A DNA stretch of 16,009 nt from Moraxellaceae bacterium (GCA_002402125.1 NVVG01000099.1:1-16009); one strand, 5' to 3'. Shown: positions 6,093 through 14,624, counted from the first letter of the stretch. The notes: generated from the letters alone by a model not told the origin. A program made the numbers and translations.

Positions 6093-7259
6093 ATGCTGAT
6101 TCAAAAAACGACATCGATATTGGCCATCATTGCGGGGGTAGTTTGTTTTCTTTCTATCCCCATGGCCTGGTCAAGTGATGTGGTGGATGAAAAAACAACC
6201 CAAAGAGAGCTGTCACAGGTCAAAAAACAGATTTCGTCGATAAAGCACGTCATTAAAAAAGCCCAGGGCAAACGTAGCAAAACAGAAAACCAACTACGAT
6301 CAGCAGAACTCGCGATCAGCAAAACACAAAAAAATCTTAAGGCGGTTAATCAAAGCCTGACATCCTCCAAAAAATCCATTATTAAACTGAGGAAAGAACA
6401 ACGGAAACTCAGCGCAGCAAAAGACCGACAGACCAACGCGTTATTATCTGACATCACTGCGGCTTACCAAACTGGGCGCCAAGAATATTTAAAACTACTG
6501 CTTAACCAACAAAATCCTGAAAAACTTGCCCGGGCATTAAAGTACTATGATTACTTCCACAAGGCCCGACTGGGGCATATCGAAACATTTACCAACACCC
6601 TATATCAGATCAAAACCAACCAATCAACCATTACCTCTGAGCTCACTAAATTAGAGAGTTTTAAGCAACAGCTGGTAATCGATAGAGCGCTTTTGATCAA
6701 AGCACAAGGTCGCCGCAAACTTGTGCTTGCTAAATTAAACAAAGCCCTCCAGTCCAAGGGTGCCCAACTCAAACATTTTAAGTCCAGCGAAAACGACCTT
6801 CAAATCCTGCTTGATGCCGTACAGGAAACCTTGGCAGACCTACCTGCCAATATCAACAGCACGCCCTTCGCGCTGCGCAGAGGCAAATTAACATGGCCAA
6901 CCAAAGGTCGTATTAAGAGACGGTTTGGTACCCGACGATCACAAGGCAAATTGCGCTGGAATGGCGTACTGATCAAGGCAAAGCCTGGCTCTGCCATAAC
7001 CGCCGTTCACCGCGGCAGAGTAGTGTATTCAGATTGGCTGCGCGGCTTTGGCTTACTCACCATTCTGGATCATGGCGACGGCTACCTATCTTTATATGGC
7101 CGCAATGAAATACTCAATAAAGAACCAGGCGACTGGGTGGAAAAAGGTGAAATTGTGGCTTACAACGGCAACAATACCGACAAAGCCTCCGCCGGATTAT
7201 ATTTTGAATTACGCCACCAAGGTAAACCCATCAACCCGGCAAAATGGTGCAAATCCTAA
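6093..7259 (+). CDS. envC: Murein hydrolase activator EnvC
   Basis: EnvC is a periplasmic protein that, in E. coli, is recruited to the division site by FtsEX and activates amidases AmiA and AmiB for septal splitting. The 388-residue product starts with a signal peptide (hydrophobic core TSILAIIAGVVCFLSIPMA). Long heptad-rich coiled coils follow, about residues 35-230, rich in Lys, Gln and Leu. The C-terminal LytM (peptidase M23-like) domain covers about 270-385. The zinc ligands are lost as in E. coli EnvC: LRWNGVLI, YLSLYGRN and LYFELRHQG stand where active enzymes have GxxHxGxD, HxH and HxHFE. The frame extends to a GTG at 6033, but ATG 6093 has AGAGG just upstream and puts the signal peptide at the N-terminus. 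It lies 66 bases after gpmI. Confidence 0.94.
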   Translation: MLIQKTTSILAIIAGVVCFLSIPMAWSSDVVDEKTTQRELSQVKKQISSIKHVIKKAQGKRSKTENQLRSAELAISKTQKNLKAVNQSLTSSKKSIIKLRKEQRKLSAAKDRQTNALLSDITAAYQTGRQEYLKLLLNQQNPEKLARALKYYDYFHKARLGHIETFTNTLYQIKTNQSTITSELTKLESFKQQLVIDRALLIKAQGRRKLVLAKLNKALQSKGAQLKHFKSSENDLQILLDAVQETLADLPANINSTPFALRRGKLTWPTKGRIKRRFGTRRSQGKLRWNGVLIKAKPGSAITAVHRGRVVYSDWLRGFGLLTILDHGDGYLSLYGRNEILNKEPGDWVEKGEIVAYNGNNTDKASAGLYFELRHQGKPINPAKWCKS

Positions 7260-7430
7260 CCACTAGGAAACTTTCTAGTACCCTGACTGTCTCACCATAA
7301 AGGCATAAGGCCTTGAGCTCTTTAGATTTTATTAAAAAGGACGTTATTTCTCGCCAAATACGAGCTAACCTTAAAGGTATACTCTTAATAGAACCATTGG
7401 CACATTGTTACATTGTTACAGGAAAACTGG
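7260..7430 (+). other. envC-ctpA intergenic region
   Basis: No gene is visible in these 171 bases. AAGGC (7301-7305) and GCCTT (7311-7315, approximate) could form a 5-bp hairpin, but no T run follows at once. A TATACT box (7378-7383) could be a -10 element for ctpA, though no good -35 box lies 16-18 bases upstream. A small direct repeat ACATTGTT (twice, about 7402-7418) sits just before the ctpA ribosome-binding site AGGA. Confidence 0.4.
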
Positions 7431-8840
7431 ATGAACGTACTTAGTACCACATTGCGGCACCCTCGATGGCTCGCCCTTCTGATTGCACCGATGTTTTGCC
7501 TTAGCCTTAATGCCTGGAGTGATGAATCGACTCTTACCCCAGAGGCCTATCAGGAGACCCTACAACAGTCTGACAAAAAGCTGCCATTACCACTCACCGA
7601 GCTACGCACCTTTACTGAAGTTTTTGACATTATCAAAAAGGCCTATGTTGAAGACACTGATGATAAAGATCTGTTAGAGAACGCTATTCAAGGCATGTTA
7701 TCCGCCCTCGACCCCCATTCCGCCTACTTAAAACCCGAGGCGTTTGAAGATTTACAAGCCAACACAAGCGGGGAATTTGGCGGCCTAGGCATTGAAGTCG
7801 GTATGGAAGATGGTTTCGTAAAAATCATCACCCCCATCGATGGCACACCAGCAGATAAGGCCGGCATCGAGGCGGGAGATTTAATTATCAAACTCGACGG
7901 CAAGCCCGTTAAAGGCCTTTCATTAGGTGACGCCGTTAAGCTCATGCGAGGAAAAGTCGGTTCGGACATCGTACTCACCATTGTCCGAGAAGGTGCAGAC
8001 CGCACCCTAGACATCACCATAACCCGCGCCATCATAAAAACCCGTAGTGTTCGCAGCAGACTGCTTGCTCCTAACTATGGTTATGTTCGCCTTAGTCAAT
8101 TCCAAGTACCGTCTGGCGCCAATGTTCGCAAAGCGTTAATCGAATTAACCACAGAAAACAACGACACACCACTGAGTGGGGTTGTCCTCGACCTGCGTAA
8201 CAATCCTGGTGGAGTGTTACAGGCGGCCGCCGAAATATCTGACATATTCCTTGATGGCGGTCTCGTAGTTTATACCAAAGGGAAATTAGCGGACTCTGAA
8301 ATGGAGCTAAGGGCAACACCTGGTGACTTTCTTAACGGTGCCCCGGTGGTTGTACTGATCAACGGCGGCTCCGCCTCTGCTAGCGAGATTGTCGCCGGCG
8401 CACTACAAGACCACAAACGCGCCATCATCATGGGTACCCAATCTTTTGGCAAAGGCTCTGTACAAACCGTCAGACCTTTACCCAACAATCGCGCCATTAA
8501 GCTTACAACCGCTCGCTACTACACCCCCGACGGCCGATCCATTCAGGCTCAAGGGATCACCCCCGATATTGTGGTAGACAATGTCAAGGTCACCAAAGTA
8601 GACGGTTATGAGTACCTTAAAGAATCGGATTTAAACGGTCACCTAGCCAACCCTGACGAAGCAGACAGCGACAACGCAAAAGAGTCAGTAAATTCACAAA
8701 AAAACAAAAAATCCTTGCAAGAAAGAGACTATCAGCTGTATCAAGCACTAAGCTTACTGAAAGCGCTCAATATTGTTGCTCTAAATAACAACGCCAAGGA
8801 TGCTGACAAAGAGCCAACAACCGAGACAAGCGAGCAATAA
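7431..8840 (+). CDS. ctpA: Carboxy-terminal processing protease CtpA (peptidase S41A)
   Basis: This exported serine protease has a Ser/Lys dyad. The 469-residue product has a signal peptide (LALLIAPMFCLSLNAWS), a PDZ domain (about 114-190, GGLGIEVGMEDGFVKIITPI onward), and the S41 core with VLDLRNNPGG. The active site is GGSASASEIVAGAL, where Ser316 is 25 residues before Lys341 of QSFGKGSVQ, the spacing known for this family. Its charged, low-complexity C-terminus ends in PTTETSEQ. In Pseudomonas aeruginosa, CtpA at the same locus degrades peptidoglycan cross-link hydrolases with the lipoprotein LbcA. A similar role here is inferred from synteny with envC. The frame opens at TTG 7413, but ATG 7431 has AGGA seven bases upstream and gives a normal signal peptide. 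yibQ begins 20 bases downstream. Confidence 0.95.
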   Translation: MNVLSTTLRHPRWLALLIAPMFCLSLNAWSDESTLTPEAYQETLQQSDKKLPLPLTELRTFTEVFDIIKKAYVEDTDDKDLLENAIQGMLSALDPHSAYLKPEAFEDLQANTSGEFGGLGIEVGMEDGFVKIITPIDGTPADKAGIEAGDLIIKLDGKPVKGLSLGDAVKLMRGKVGSDIVLTIVREGADRTLDITITRAIIKTRSVRSRLLAPNYGYVRLSQFQVPSGANVRKALIELTTENNDTPLSGVVLDLRNNPGGVLQAAAEISDIFLDGGLVVYTKGKLADSEMELRATPGDFLNGAPVVVLINGGSASASEIVAGALQDHKRAIIMGTQSFGKGSVQTVRPLPNNRAIKLTTARYYTPDGRSIQAQGITPDIVVDNVKVTKVDGYEYLKESDLNGHLANPDEADSDNAKESVNSQKNKKSLQERDYQLYQALSLLKALNIVALNNNAKDADKEPTTETSEQ

Positions 8841-8860
8841 AAACCTAGCAAGGCAAACAC

Positions 8861-9787
8861 ATGACAAACCCAGCAGTATGGGATTCAATGATTCACAAAA
8901 ATAAACCAGCCCCATGGCTGGTTTATTTTCTGCTTTCTCTCAGCTTTTATTCGATCAGTTTCGTTATCACACCGCTAGCAAGCGCTCTCGGAAATCAATC
9001 GCCGGCTAATACTACGCCTACTACGCCCACTACGTCAAAAATTGCCATCATCATTGATGATATCGGATATAACCGTCCAGCGGGCGAGTTCATCATTAAA
9101 GTACCCGGCGCGCTCACTTACGCCGTTATCCCTTTTACTCCGTTTGGAAAAAAACTTGCGGAACTTGCTCATGCTAAAAACAAAGAGGTATTATTACATC
9201 TACCCATGGAGGCCACGGTCCATAAAAAATTGGATGCTGGCGGCCTAACCATCAATCAAAGCAAATATGAGTTAAAAGATCTGGTAAACAACTCCCTATC
9301 CGCGGTCCCTCACGTTACCGGTTTTAATAATCACATGGGCAGCTTATTGACTACCGATAGAAAAGCCATGGAATGGATCATGGAAGAGGCCTCCTCAAAA
9401 GGTATATTCTTTATCGACAGTTTCACTAATGCTAATTCCATCGCAGGAAAAGTCGCCTCTGAACATGAAATACCAAATTTACGCCGTGACATATTTTTGG
9501 ATAACAACCCCTCCAAAAGTGAAATACACAAAGCCTTTCAGCTCTTACTGGCAAAAGCAAAAAAAAACGGTTATGCCATTGGTATCGCTCACCCTCATCC
9601 TGCCACGATTAAATACTTAGCAGAAAACATTACGAAACTAGCCGATGAAAACATTGAACTTGTCAGCGTATCAACACTGGTCAATGCGCACTGGAAGCCA
9701 ACGGAGCAACCATCGAAATACCGTCTCGCACACAAAATAGCCTCACTACCAACACCACCACACACACGATTTCGATTCGTACGCTAA
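8861..9787 (+). CDS. yibQ: Divergent polysaccharide deacetylase family protein YibQ
   Basis: The 308-residue product has an N-terminal hydrophobic segment (about 18-42), a Thr/Pro linker (about 50-59) and a divergent polysaccharide-deacetylase (NodB-like barrel) domain from about 60 to 285. Conserved signatures are IAIIIDDIGYN with an Asp pair at 66-67, EVLLHLPMEA, GFNNHMGSLLTTD, FFIDSFTNANS and IGIAHPHPATI. Together these could form a metal site like that of NodB enzymes. It is predicted to be exported, and its substrate is not established. Its constant position beside envC and ctpA suggests a cell-wall role, which is inference. ATG 8861 has AAGG seven bases upstream and is 20 bases after ctpA, so co-transcription is likely. 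Codons 13-23 form a terminator-like hairpin, listed separately. It converges on hisF. Confidence 0.9.
   Translation: MTNPAVWDSMIHKNKPAPWLVYFLLSLSFYSISFVITPLASALGNQSPANTTPTTPTTSKIAIIIDDIGYNRPAGEFIIKVPGALTYAVIPFTPFGKKLAELAHAKNKEVLLHLPMEATVHKKLDAGGLTINQSKYELKDLVNNSLSAVPHVTGFNNHMGSLLTTDRKAMEWIMEEASSKGIFFIDSFTNANSIAGKVASEHEIPNLRRDIFLDNNPSKSEIHKAFQLLLAKAKKNGYAIGIAHPHPATIKYLAENITKLADENIELVSVSTLVNAHWKPTEQPSKYRLAHKIASLPTPPHTRFRFVR
8898..8936 (+). terminator. Terminator-like hairpin inside the yibQ coding sequence
   Basis: Bases 8898-8911 and 8916-8929 are perfectly complementary, a 14-bp stem with loop CCAT. The 3' arm ends in TTATTTT and is followed by CTGCTTTCTCTC. It has the shape of an intrinsic terminator and begins 57 bases after the ctpA stop, but it encodes residues 13-23 of YibQ. 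No in-frame ATG, GTG or TTG lies just after it, so yibQ translation must cross it. It may end part of the ctpA transcripts and so reduce yibQ. Confidence 0.65.
9011..9037 (+). repeat. Three-copy 9-base repeat encoding the YibQ Thr/Pro linker
   Basis: Three units of nine bases, each beginning ACTACG, encode the TTP TTP TTS linker between the membrane segment and the deacetylase domain. The copies differ only in their last three bases. Confidence 0.7.
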
Positions 9788-9831
9788 GCAAAATCACTTA
9801 ATTGCACAACACCTACAACATCTACAACATT

Positions 9832-10605
9832 TTACAACCGCATCTCAATACCTTGAGCCGCCATAAACTCTTTGGCTTGCTGCACGGTATATTCACCAAA
9901 ATGAAAAATACTGGCGGCCAACACCGCGTCAGCCTTACCTTTTATCACGCCATCCGCAAGGTGCTGTAAATTACCCACACCACCGGAGGCAATAATAGGC
10001 ACATGTACTGCGTCACTAATGGCCGAGGTAACATCAAGATCAAATCCATTTTTGGTACCATCGCGATCCATGCTGGTTAACAGTATTTCACCTGCCCCAA
10101 GACCAACCATTTTAATGGCCCACTCAACCGCATCAATACCCGTGGGTTTACGACCACCATGGGTAAATATTTCCCAACGCGGTTTTTCACCCGGCTGACT
10201 CACACATTTGGCATCAATTGCCACAACGATACATTGCGAGCCAAATTTTGCCGCCGCTTCACCGACAAAATCAGGGTTAAACACCGCCGCAGAATTAATC
10301 GCAATTTTATCGGCGCCGGCATTAAGCATGCGTCGAATATCTGCCAACTCACGTATTCCCCCACCCACAGTCAATGGAATAAATACTTCAGAGGCCATTT
10401 TCTCTACGGTTTTAATCGTGGTGGCACGACCTTCATGGGTAGCGGTAATATCTAGAAAAGTAATTTCGTCCGCGCCTTGCTCATCATAACGACGGGCAAT
10501 TTCAACCGGGTCACCGGCATCACGTATATCAACAAATTGTACGCCTTTTACTACGCGACCATTATCAACATCGAGACAAGGTATAATTCGCTTTGCTAAA
10601 CCCAT
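9832..10605 (-). CDS. hisF: Imidazole glycerol phosphate synthase, cyclase subunit HisF
   Basis: HisF takes ammonia delivered by HisH and converts PRFAR to imidazole glycerol phosphate and AICAR, the fifth step of histidine synthesis. The 257-residue (beta/alpha)8 barrel starts [19 protein letters not shown], with the catalytic Asp in CLDVD. The second catalytic Asp is in [11 protein letters not shown]. Phosphate-binding loops are [10 protein letters not shown] and [10 protein letters not shown]. The ATG at 10605 shares its A with the hisA stop codon (TAATG), so translation is probably coupled. It is the last gene of hisB-hisH-hisA-hisF and converges on yibQ. The 44 bases between the two stops show no clear terminator. 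Confidence 0.98.
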   Translation of the reverse strand: MGLAKRIIPCLDVDNGRVVKGVQFVDIRDAGDPVEIARRYDEQGADEITFLDITATHEGRATTIKTVEKMASEVFIPLTVGGGIRELADIRRMLNAGADKIAINSAAVFNPDFVGEAAAKFGSQCIVVAIDAKCVSQPGEKPRWEIFTHGGRKPTGIDAVEWAIKMVGLGAGEILLTSMDRDGTKNGFDLDVTSAISDAVHVPIIASGGVGNLQHLADGVIKGKADAVLAASIFHFGEYTVQQAKEFMAAQGIEMRL

Positions 10606-11345
10606 TAGATTTGGCCTACTGAGTCGGCTAGGTCTTGCGCTTCTTTCAGATCTAACGTGCCTTCATAAATAGCCCGACCGGTAATCGCACCAAAAATACC
10701 GTTGCCAACAACTTCAGCTAACAGTTTGATATCATCGATATTGGTGACTCCGCCAGAAGCAACCACGGGGATATTAATCGCATTGGCTAAGGCTGCGGTC
10801 GCCTCAACGTTAACCCCTTTCATCATGCCGTCACGATTGATATCGGTATAAACAATCGATTCCACACCGTACTCTTCGAATTTTTTCGCCACCTCAACAA
10901 CGGTTTGCTCAGACACTTCGGCCCAACCATCAGTAGCAACATAACCATCTTTTGCATCGAGGCCGACAATAATATGGCCAGGAAATGCCTTACAGGCATC
11001 AATGACAAATTGTGGCTCTTTCACAGCTTTGGTGCCAATAATTACATAATTCACACCCGCATCGATATAGGTTTGGATGGTCTCTAATGAGCGTATGCCT
11101 CCACCTATTTGAATCGGCAAGTCGGGATAGGCTTTTGCTATCGCGGTAACTATTTCCGCATTCATCGGTTTACCGTCAAACGCGCCATTCAGATCCACCA
11201 AGTGCAAACGCCGGGCACCTTCGTTAACCCAACGCCCAGCCACGTCTACCGGGTTGTCAGAAAATATAGTTTCATCATCCATACGCCCCTGGCGTAAGCG
11301 TACACATTTGCCGTCTTTTAAATCTATGGCAGGAATAATTATCAT
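10605..11345 (-). CDS. hisA: ProFAR isomerase HisA
   Basis: HisA opens the aminoaldose ring of ProFAR to give PRFAR, the fourth step of histidine synthesis. The 246-residue (beta/alpha)8 barrel starts [20 protein letters not shown], with the general-base Asp in AIDLKDG. The second catalytic Asp is in [15 protein letters not shown]. Phosphate loops are [10 protein letters not shown] and [10 protein letters not shown]. An in-frame TTG at 11363 would add six residues, but ATG 11345 has AGGT six bases upstream and gives the usual family N-terminus. It is 49 bases after hisH and overlaps hisF by one base. Confidence 0.97.
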   Translation of the reverse strand: MIIIPAIDLKDGKCVRLRQGRMDDETIFSDNPVDVAGRWVNEGARRLHLVDLNGAFDGKPMNAEIVTAIAKAYPDLPIQIGGGIRSLETIQTYIDAGVNYVIIGTKAVKEPQFVIDACKAFPGHIIVGLDAKDGYVATDGWAEVSEQTVVEVAKKFEEYGVESIVYTDINRDGMMKGVNVEATAALANAINIPVVASGGVTNIDDIKLLAEVVGNGIFGAITGRAIYEGTLDLKEAQDLADSVGQI

Positions 11346-11394
11346 GGTGTTACCTATTCTCAAAATCTATCGATGGAAAAACCAAAAAAGAAAT

Positions 11395-12069
11395 CTAACT
11401 CTGGCCATCCCAATTCATAAAATTGCCCAGCAATGCCAAACCTGCATGCTGGCTTTTTTCTGGGTGAAATTGCGCAGCAAAAACATTATCTTTTGCAATC
11501 ACGGAGGTGAACGAAAATCCATAATCCGTTTGTCCGGCAATTAACCCATTATTTGTTACCGACACGTAATAACTGTGAACAAAATAAAACCGTGCATTAT
11601 TTTCAATGCCATTCCATAGCGGGTGCCCACTTTGAACTTGCGCCACCTGATTCCATCCCATGTGTGGAACTTTTAACACACTGCCATCGGTATCTTTTAG
11701 CTGGTCACCAAAGAATTTTACCTCGCCTTGAAAAAGATCCAAGCAATCAACGCCTTCATTTTCTTCACTTCGGGTCATCATGCTTTGCAAACCCACACAA
11801 ACCGCAAGGAACGGCTTCTGCTGAATCGCTTCACTTACCACCTGATCTAACCCTAGGCGACGAATTTCGCCAACACAATCTCGAATCGCACCCACTCCAG
11901 GAAACATGACACGATCAGCAGACAATATCGTCTCAGGGTCTGAAGTCACAATAACGTGAGCCTCAGGCGCAACATGTTCTAACGCTTTGGCCGCGGAATG
12001 AAGGTTGCCCATGCCGTAATCGATGACCGCCACGGTTGATTTGCTTTGGCTAGTTGTACTAATGGGCAT
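11395..12069 (-). CDS. hisH: Imidazole glycerol phosphate synthase, glutaminase subunit HisH
   Basis: HisH hydrolyses glutamine and channels ammonia to HisF. The 224-residue class-I amidotransferase has [13 protein letters not shown] near the start, the oxyanion-loop element [11 protein letters not shown], the nucleophile Cys91 in [12 protein letters not shown], and the His/Glu pair in [23 protein letters not shown] and FYFVHSYYV are also typical. An in-frame start at 12105 would add 12 residues and overlap hisB by 35 bases. ATG 12069, one base after the hisB stop, has AAGGGTG upstream within the hisB end and is preferred. The tight spacing suggests coupled translation with hisB. Confidence 0.96.
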   Translation of the reverse strand: MPISTTSQSKSTVAVIDYGMGNLHSAAKALEHVAPEAHVIVTSDPETILSADRVMFPGVGAIRDCVGEIRRLGLDQVVSEAIQQKPFLAVCVGLQSMMTRSEENEGVDCLDLFQGEVKFFGDQLKDTDGSVLKVPHMGWNQVAQVQSGHPLWNGIENNARFYFVHSYYVSVTNNGLIAGQTDYGFSFTSVIAKDNVFAAQFHPEKSQHAGLALLGNFMNWDGQS

Positions 12070-12070
12070 T

Positions 12071-12664
12071 CTACAAAACACCCTTGGTAGAAGGCATCCC
12101 ACCATTTAGACGCTCATCAATCGATACCGCTGCGCGCAAAGCGCGACCAAAGGCTTTAAAGATTGTCTCCGCCTGGTGATGTGCATTGTGGCCTTTCAAA
12201 TTATCAATATGCAGCGTCATCGACGCATGGTTGGTCAAGCCTTGAAAAAACTCATAAAACAACTCGGTATCAAAACCACCAATACTGGCACGAGTGAATT
12301 TTACGTTCATGCATAAACCAGGTCGCCCCGATAGGTCCAGCACTACACGCGACAACGCCTCGTCTAACGGCACGTAAGCATGGCCGTAACGATTAATCCC
12401 GGTTTTATCACCAATCGCCTTCGCTAACGCCTGTCCAATGGTAATACCAATGTCTTCAGCGGTGTGGTGAGCATCGATATGTAAATCACCTTTGGCCTGG
12501 ATATCTAGATCAATCATGCCATGACGGGCGATTTGATCCATCATGTGGTCTAGAAATGGCAAACCCGTTTCAAATTGGCTTTTACCGGTACCATCAAGGT
12601 TTACCGATACTTTAATCTGTGTTTCCAGGGTATTTCTCTCTACCTGGGCGATGCGATCAGCCAT
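12071..12664 (-). CDS. hisB: Imidazoleglycerol-phosphate dehydratase HisB
   Basis: HisB removes water from imidazole glycerol phosphate to give imidazole acetol phosphate, the sixth step of histidine synthesis. The 197-residue length is that of the stand-alone dehydratase; the phosphatase domain fused in E. coli is absent. Metal-binding His/Glu motifs are [39 protein letters not shown] and [20 protein letters not shown]. The product ends MPSTKGVL, as in relatives. The ATG at 12664 has GGAGA six bases upstream. It is the first gene of hisBHAF, whose order is shared with Pseudomonas. hisG, hisD, hisC and hisIE are not in the window. Confidence 0.98.
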   Translation of the reverse strand: MADRIAQVERNTLETQIKVSVNLDGTGKSQFETGLPFLDHMMDQIARHGMIDLDIQAKGDLHIDAHHTAEDIGITIGQALAKAIGDKTGINRYGHAYVPLDEALSRVVLDLSGRPGLCMNVKFTRASIGGFDTELFYEFFQGLTNHASMTLHIDNLKGHNAHHQAETIFKAFGRALRAAVSIDERLNGGMPSTKGVL

Positions 12665-12693
12665 TGGGCTCTCCGAGGATCAAATAAAAGGGG

Positions 12694-12723
12694 ATTATAT
12701 ACGTTTCATCGCCAGGATTCGAA
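12694..12723 (-). promoter_or_regulatory. Candidate promoter of the hisBHAF operon
   Basis: A perfect TATAAT lies at 12699-12694 on the minus strand, with a weak -35 TTCGAA at 12723-12718 and an 18-base spacer. It is 30 bases upstream of the hisB start codon, giving a leader of only about 20-25 bases. That is too short for a classical his leader-peptide attenuator. Confidence 0.5.
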
Positions 12724-12855
12724 TGCCATCCACTCAAAAAACACACAATTATTGCTGTACAGGCAACATCCCACTCATTTCCCTTTCAAAATAGACAGCC
12801 AAGCTTCGCCTCCATGGCAAAAAAAACAGATTAATCACATTCCGACACCCGCGAC

Positions 12856-12878
12856 TTGACCATCATCCTAATGGTCAA
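12856..12878. repeat. 8-bp perfect inverted repeat upstream of hisB
   Basis: TTGACCAT (12856-12863) and ATGGTCAA (12871-12878) flank a 7-base spacer, between the ybaK-like gene and the hisB promoter. No T run follows on either strand, so it does not look like a terminator; it could be a protein-binding site. A weaker 4-bp G+C hairpin (12900-12913), read leftwards from the ybaK-like gene, is followed by TTTAG. Confidence 0.4.
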
Positions 12879-12919
12879 TATCTCCGACTGGCCACTAAAC
12901 CCGCTCTTACGGGCCTGTA

Positions 12920-13423
12920 TCAGTGGGTAGTTTCAGGGTCTCGCCGCACACTATCTGTCTGGTGGCTAATAACACAATGAGCTTGCAGGCCCATCAGCTC
13001 CATAAATGCTCCATGATCGAGGTGAATAAGCGACTCATGATCACCACTCTCAAAATACACGTCTTTCATATCAGCCAGGCATTGATCCCAAACCACCGGT
13101 AATCCATACACCTGTCCTAACGCGGGCACCGCGCCGGGCTCACAATCATCAAAAATACTTTCAATTTCCTCCTCTTTCACCAATCGAAAATTACCGCCCG
13201 TCGCCGCATTTAGTAATTGCAGCTCTATTCGATGCGTCGAAGGCACCACACACAGCCGATAGTTTTCTCCATCATGGGTAATTACCGCTTTCGCAACCTG
13301 ATTTGCTGGCACATGGGCAACACGGGCACTTTGCAAACTGGTATTCGAATGCGAATGATTTAATATTGAATACTTTACTCCCACCCGATCAAGGTGGGCC
13401 TCAATTCTAGGGGACATAGACAT
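12920..13423 (-). CDS. YbaK/aminoacyl-tRNA deacylase domain protein
   Basis: The 167-residue product is a single YbaK/ProX-type editing domain. These cytoplasmic enzymes hydrolyse mischarged aminoacyl-tRNAs in trans. Visible signs are IEAHLDRVGVKYSILNHSHS at the start, the QVAKAVITHDGENYRLCVVP strand pair with the lysine (AKAVI) that helps define the active site, and CEPGAVPALGQVYGLPVVWD. The last has the GxxPPfG-like loop in a variant form. The amino acid handled cannot be read from the sequence. An upstream in-frame start at 13516 would give 31 more residues unlike the family; ATG 13423 has a near-perfect GGGAGGT seven bases upstream. It lies 118 bases downstream of the M50 protease gene on the same strand. 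Confidence 0.87.
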   Translation of the reverse strand: MSMSPRIEAHLDRVGVKYSILNHSHSNTSLQSARVAHVPANQVAKAVITHDGENYRLCVVPSTHRIELQLLNAATGGNFRLVKEEEIESIFDDCEPGAVPALGQVYGLPVVWDQCLADMKDVYFESGDHESLIHLDHGAFMELMGLQAHCVISHQTDSVRRDPETTH

Positions 13424-13541
13424 AACAAACACCTCCCTTTTCCTCGCTAGACCTTTAGGATATAACCCTTGGTTAACGGGCGCAAAGAACCCTTTTTCAT
13501 TAAACACCACCCCCAATAAAACAGAAAGGAATAGCTTTAAA

Positions 13542-14624
13542 TCAGCTCTGCAACACCTTCAAAGGTAAGCCTAATATTGCATCGCCAGTGCCTGCAAAAT
13601 ACCATAACACTGCCACCAAACTTCCCACGGTTATCAAGTACCAAATGATCGAGAAGAACTGTCCATAACGATCCAAAGGATATAACCGACTCTCATGCCG
13701 CGTACGCCATTCCATGATTATTTCGAGACTACCGATAAGCAATAAAAAACCCAACAGCGCCAAGCCCAACTGATAGCTGATAAAAACCCCAAAAGCTGCA
13801 CCCGCCGCACATAAGCCGATGCCCACTTTGCTATGCATAGAGAAACTAATACTTTTTAGGATATGACCACCATCCAAAGGCAGAATAGGCAACAGGTTAA
13901 AAAGGTTAAGCAAGGCATTAAAGGCCGCTAGACCGGCAAAGAACATTTCGCCGGTCAGCCAATACACGAGTAAACACAACAAGGATAAAATCAAACCAAA
14001 GGTTGGCCCCATGATAGAAATAACAACATCCTGCCAGCGGGTATTTATTTTATCATCACCCAATGCCAAACCACCCACAAAAGGTATCAAGTAAATACCT
14101 TTTGTTTTCATTCCAAAGTACCGCATCGCGCGCACATGACCATATTCGTGAAACACCAAACAACCTATCAACGACAATGCAAACTGAAGGGAAAACAACC
14201 AAGAGTAGGCAGCCAAACTGGTACCGGCCAATACCACCTTAATCGCTTTGGCACTCTTTAGCAGTTTAAACGCTAAAGAGCCAAGGCCTATTAGGCTAAT
14301 TGGTTTCTTGATGGGGACAATTTCGGTAGGAGAGGTGTGTTCTAAATCCGCGAGTGTGCGATCGCCCTGCTCAACTATTTGGTCATTAACCGTAACGGAA
14401 TATTTCAAGGCAAATGGCTGCCAGTTCAAATTCAACGATACGCTACATTCAACATTGCCCTGTTGGCTTTGCAGGGTGAATTGATGTTGTATCTCATCAT
14501 CGGTTGACACCGATGCGGCTTTCTCTGACACCAATTGATGATCCCAAAATAGTTGCTGCCAACCCGCCATCGTGCCTTCTAAGCGTAACGGACGCCCCAA
14601 AAGCTCTATCGCCAATATTTCCAC
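13542..14624 (-). CDS. Site-2 protease (peptidase M50 family) with soluble N-terminal domain
   Basis: The 360-residue product has a soluble, probably beta-rich N-terminal domain (about 1-100) and a membrane part with about six or seven hydrophobic segments. The zinc metalloprotease signature is HEYGH at 159-163 inside a membrane segment; the third ligand is D251 in LPILPLDGGHIL. Both are hallmarks of the M50/S2P intramembrane proteases. There is no PDZ or CBS domain, so it is neither RseP nor a SpoIVFB/Rip form with CBS. The substrate is unknown. The start is a GTG at 14624 with GAGGAAA just upstream. The stop of the upstream histidine kinase gene is only 29 bases away, so the two are probably co-transcribed. 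That suggests, but does not prove, a shared signalling role. Confidence 0.85.
   Translation of the reverse strand: MEILAIELLGRPLRLEGTMAGWQQLFWDHQLVSEKAASVSTDDEIQHQFTLQSQQGNVECSVSLNLNWQPFALKYSVTVNDQIVEQGDRTLADLEHTSPTEIVPIKKPISLIGLGSLAFKLLKSAKAIKVVLAGTSLAAYSWLFSLQFALSLIGCLVFHEYGHVRAMRYFGMKTKGIYLIPFVGGLALGDDKINTRWQDVVISIMGPTFGLILSLLCLLVYWLTGEMFFAGLAAFNALLNLFNLLPILPLDGGHILKSISFSMHSKVGIGLCAAGAAFGVFISYQLGLALLGFLLLIGSLEIIMEWRTRHESRLYPLDRYGQFFSIIWYLITVGSLVAVLWYFAGTGDAILGLPLKVLQS

Noticed and set aside
9788..9831. Terminator between convergent yibQ and hisF
   Set aside because: The 44 bases contain repeated ACAAC-type words but no stem with a T run on either strand.
12070..12105. Longer hisH start overlapping hisB
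   Set aside because: The extra 12 residues do not resemble HisH. ATG 12069 directly after the hisB stop has an SD-like AAGGGTG and gives the usual length.
12665..12693. Classical his attenuator leader peptide before hisB
   Set aside because: The gap to the candidate promoter is too short and no His-rich leader ORF is visible.
12900..12913. Terminator of the ybaK-like gene
   Set aside because: CCCG/CGGG is only 4 bp and the following TTTAG is a poor T run, so it is not listed as a separate terminator.
13424..13516. Longer start for the ybaK-like gene
   Set aside because: The added 31 residues are unlike the YbaK family and the region holds the strong ribosome-binding site GGGAGGT for ATG 13423.
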